The position numbers were made by a program, and so were the translations under genes. Source: Mesorhizobium sp. (GTDB lineage: Bacteria > Pseudomonadota > Alphaproteobacteria > Rhizobiales > Rhizobiaceae). Taken from it: 35,948 bases of DNA. The stretch lies in assembly GCF_017306585.1 (NCBI RefSeq), contig NZ_JAFKIC010000162.1, positions 1 through 35,948 on the forward strand, in the 5' to 3' direction. Below the pieces are notes generated by a model. The model was given only the letters and a program-made list of their open reading frames with translations. It did not search any database and was not told the DNA's origin. Shown here in pieces: positions 34,301 to 35,948 of this stretch. Within the stretch, counting starts at the first letter, position 1, and each line of letters starts with the position of its first letter.

Positions 34301-35298
34301 TGGATGCGATGGTGCGTGAACTGAGCTACGCCCAGGCGATCCAGGAAGCCATGGCGATCGCCATGGACATGGACGAGCGTGTCTTCCTGATGGGCGAGGA
34401 TATCGGCGTCTATGGCGGCGCCTTCCAGGTGACCGGCGACCTGGTCGACCGCTACGGCGCCGACAGGGTGCTGGATACGCCGATCTCGGAACTGGGTGGC
34501 GCCGGCGTCGCTGTCGGCGCGGCCGTGACCGGCATGCGTCCGATCTTCGAGTTCCAGTTCTCGGATTTCGCCACGCTGGCCATGGAGCAGATCGTCAACC
34601 AGGCGGCCAAGATGCGCTTCATGCTCGGCGGCGAGGTTTCCGTGCCGGTGGTGATGCGTTTCCCCGCCGGCTCCGGCACCGGTGCGGCGGCACAGCACAG
34701 CCAGAGCCTGGAGGCCTGGCTCGGCCATGTGCCGGGCCTGAAGGTCATCCAGCCGGCGACGCCATACGATGCCAAGGGCATGCTTCTGGCCGCCGTCGCC
34801 GATCCCGACCCGGTGATGATCTTCGAGCACAAGCTGCTCTACAAGGCCAAGGGCCCGGTGCCCGAGGGTTATTACACCGTGCCGATCGGCAAGGCCGACA
34901 TCCGCCGGGAGGGCCGGGATCTCACCATCGTCGCGACCTCGATCATGGTGCAGAAGGCACTGGACGCCGCCGCCACGCTGGAGGCTGAAGGCATCGACGT
35001 CGAAGTCGTCGATCTCAGGACCATCCGGCCGATGGACAAGCAGACCGTCATCGACAGCGTCAAGAAGACGTCGCGGATGATGTGCGTCTACGAAGCGGTC
35101 AAGACCCTGGGCATCGGCGCCGAGGTCAGCGCCATGATCGCCGAGAGCGAGGCATTCGACTATCTCGACGCGCCGATCGTGCGGCTGGGTGGCGCGGAAA
35201 CGCCGATCCCCTACAATCCGGAGCTGGAAAAGGCCACGGTGCCGCAGGTTCCCGACATCATCAGCGCCGCGCGCGACCTCGTGAAAGGGGTTCGCTGA
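34300..35298 (+). CDS. 2-oxoacid/acetoin dehydrogenase E1 component, beta subunit
   Basis: A 332-residue partner of E1 alpha. It begins with the typical [20 protein letters not shown], then [15 protein letters not shown] and [17 protein letters not shown], which contain the TPP-activating Glu. The C-terminal transketolase domain has [20 protein letters not shown]. The ATG at 34300 shares its first base with the alpha-subunit stop (TGATG), and GGAG lies upstream; a GTG one codon earlier is the alternative. The E2 gene begins three bases after its stop. Confidence 0.94.
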   Translation: MDAMVRELSYAQAIQEAMAIAMDMDERVFLMGEDIGVYGGAFQVTGDLVDRYGADRVLDTPISELGGAGVAVGAAVTGMRPIFEFQFSDFATLAMEQIVNQAAKMRFMLGGEVSVPVVMRFPAGSGTGAAAQHSQSLEAWLGHVPGLKVIQPATPYDAKGMLLAAVADPDPVMIFEHKLLYKAKGPVPEGYYTVPIGKADIRREGRDLTIVATSIMVQKALDAAATLEAEGIDVEVVDLRTIRPMDKQTVIDSVKKTSRMMCVYEAVKTLGIGAEVSAMIAESEAFDYLDAPIVRLGGAETPIPYNPELEKATVPQVPDIISAARDLVKGVR

Positions 35299-35301
35299 TC
35301 C

Positions 35302-35948
35302 ATGCCGACCGAAGTGATTCTTCCCAAGGTCGACATGGATATGGCGACCGGACAGATCTCGCGCTGGTTCGCCACCGAGGGGCAGCAGGTCAAGAAGGGC
35401 GACGTGCTGTTCGAGATCGAGACCGACAAGGCGGCGATGGAAATCGACGCTCCCGCCAGCGGCATATTGCGCGATGTGACCGGCAAGGAAGGCGTCGACA
35501 TCGCGGTCGGCGCGCCGGTGGCGTGGATTTATGCCGAGGGCGAGGCTTATGGGGATGGTGCCGCTGCGGCCAAGCAGGACGTGGCTCCAATCTCCCCCCT
35601 TGTGGGGGAGATATCGGCGAAGCCGACAGAGGGGGGCGCTGTCCCTCCTGCCTCTCATTCTGTCGTGCCCCCCTCTGCCCTGCCGGGCATCTCCCCCACA
35701 AGGGGGGAGATCGGCCAATTGCCGTCGGGCGCACGCGCAACACCTTTGGCTCGTCGTCTGGCCCGTGAGGCAGGCCTTGCCCTCGCTAGCATATCAGGCA
35801 CCGGCCCGCATGGCCGTGTGGTCAAGGCCGATGTCGATGCCGCGATCGCTGGTGGTGGCGCGAAGGCCGCTCCGGCCGCCAAGGCGCCAGCTGCCGCGCC
35901 GGCGGCCGCCGCTCCCGCTCCTGCCAAGGCGATGTCGGACGACCAGGT
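35302..35948 (+). CDS. Dihydrolipoamide acyltransferase (E2), N-terminal part (runs off window)
   Basis: The first 215 residues of the E2 core protein of the same complex. Residues 1-80 are a lipoyl domain with ETDKAAMEID (lipoylated K43). Residues about 143-183 are the peripheral-subunit-binding domain (RATPLARRLAREAGL, then GTGPHGRVVKADVDAAI). An Ala/Pro-rich linker follows and the catalytic domain lies outside the window. The first linker is odd: residues about 97-137 are encoded by a palindromic repeat that keeps the frame open (see the repeat at 35590-35711). No separate start problem: the ATG follows the beta-subunit stop at once, with AAGGGG upstream. Confidence 0.92.
   Translation, partial: MPTEVILPKVDMDMATGQISRWFATEGQQVKKGDVLFEIETDKAAMEIDAPASGILRDVTGKEGVDIAVGAPVAWIYAEGEAYGDGAAAAKQDVAPISPLVGEISAKPTEGGAVPPASHSVVPPSALPGISPTRGEIGQLPSGARATPLARRLAREAGLALASISGTGPHGRVVKADVDAAIAGGGAKAAPAAKAPAAAPAAAAPAPAKAMSDDQ
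35590..35711. repeat. Palindromic repeat inserted in frame within the E2 gene
   Basis: The ends are exact 23-base inverted repeats (35590-35612 and 35689-35711), each itself nearly palindromic around a CCTTGTGG-type centre. Inside, GACAGAGGGGGGCG is mirrored by a CCCCCCTCTGCC block, so the whole 122 bases can fold. From memory this is a repeat common between Mesorhizobium genes. Here it encodes about 41 residues (ISPLVGEI ... ISPTRGEI) of the E2 linker without a stop. Confidence 0.8.

Noticed and set aside
1-35948. CRISPR arrays, tRNA or rRNA genes, integrases, transposases
   Set aside because: None found: no regular repeat-spacer series, no cloverleaf-like or rRNA-like stretches noticed, and no recombinase motifs in the coding regions.

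Overview
The window looks like a piece of an alphaproteobacterial chromosome or megaplasmid, most likely Mesorhizobium or a close relative in the Rhizobiales. The basis is uniformly GC-rich codon use, dense operons rich in ABC importers, a D-3-hydroxybutyrate dehydrogenase/acetoacetate decarboxylase locus, and several palindromic repeats of kinds I associate with Mesorhizobium intergenic DNA. That assignment is from memory, not from a search. No rRNA, tRNA, CRISPR array, transposase or phage gene was seen.

Layout. (1) 1-2372: an RND efflux pump (permease cut by the window edge, plus periplasmic adaptor) divergent from a TetR repressor, with a clear inverted-repeat operator over the adaptor promoter. 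(2) 2388-7147: an Lrp/AsnC regulator divergent from a 1018-residue three-part protein (kinase, M23 metallopeptidase, class-III PLP phospho-lyase-like aminotransferase), then an orphan AapJ-like amino-acid binding protein. (3) 7245-14728: a sugar ABC importer operon with a SIS-domain sugar-phosphate enzyme, a PfkB kinase and its own ATPase, divergent from a ROK regulator across a 25-bp inverted repeat. (4) 14823-16433: a PiT phosphate transporter with a strong terminator, then a gene-free stretch holding a ~200-bp element with long terminal inverted repeats. (5) 16880-19842: patatin-like phospholipase and acetoacetate decarboxylase, divergent from bdhA; a ketone-body or PHB-related locus. (6) 20115-26037: ATPase, binding protein and two permeases of an ABC importer, then a LacI regulator and a GpdQ/CpdA-type phosphodiesterase, suggesting uptake and cleavage of a phosphodiester. 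(7) 26193-29196: a two-gene tripartite tricarboxylate transporter in which TctA and TctB are fused. (8) 29198-31713: a stand-alone adenylation enzyme and a carrier-protein/thioesterase didomain whose nucleophile is Cys, a minimal split NRPS-like pair. (9) 31941-35948: a homoserine-dehydrogenase-like/SAF oxidoreductase, then E1 alpha, E1 beta and E2 of a 2-oxoacid (acetoin/pyruvate-type) dehydrogenase. The E2 gene runs off the window and carries an in-frame palindromic repeat in its linker.

The observations I rate highest are the in-frame palindromic element in the E2 linker, the Cys-nucleophile carrier-thioesterase paired with a free adenylation enzyme, and the kinase-M23-phospholyase fusion. 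Functions rest on motif reading and gene context only; substrates are inferences throughout.
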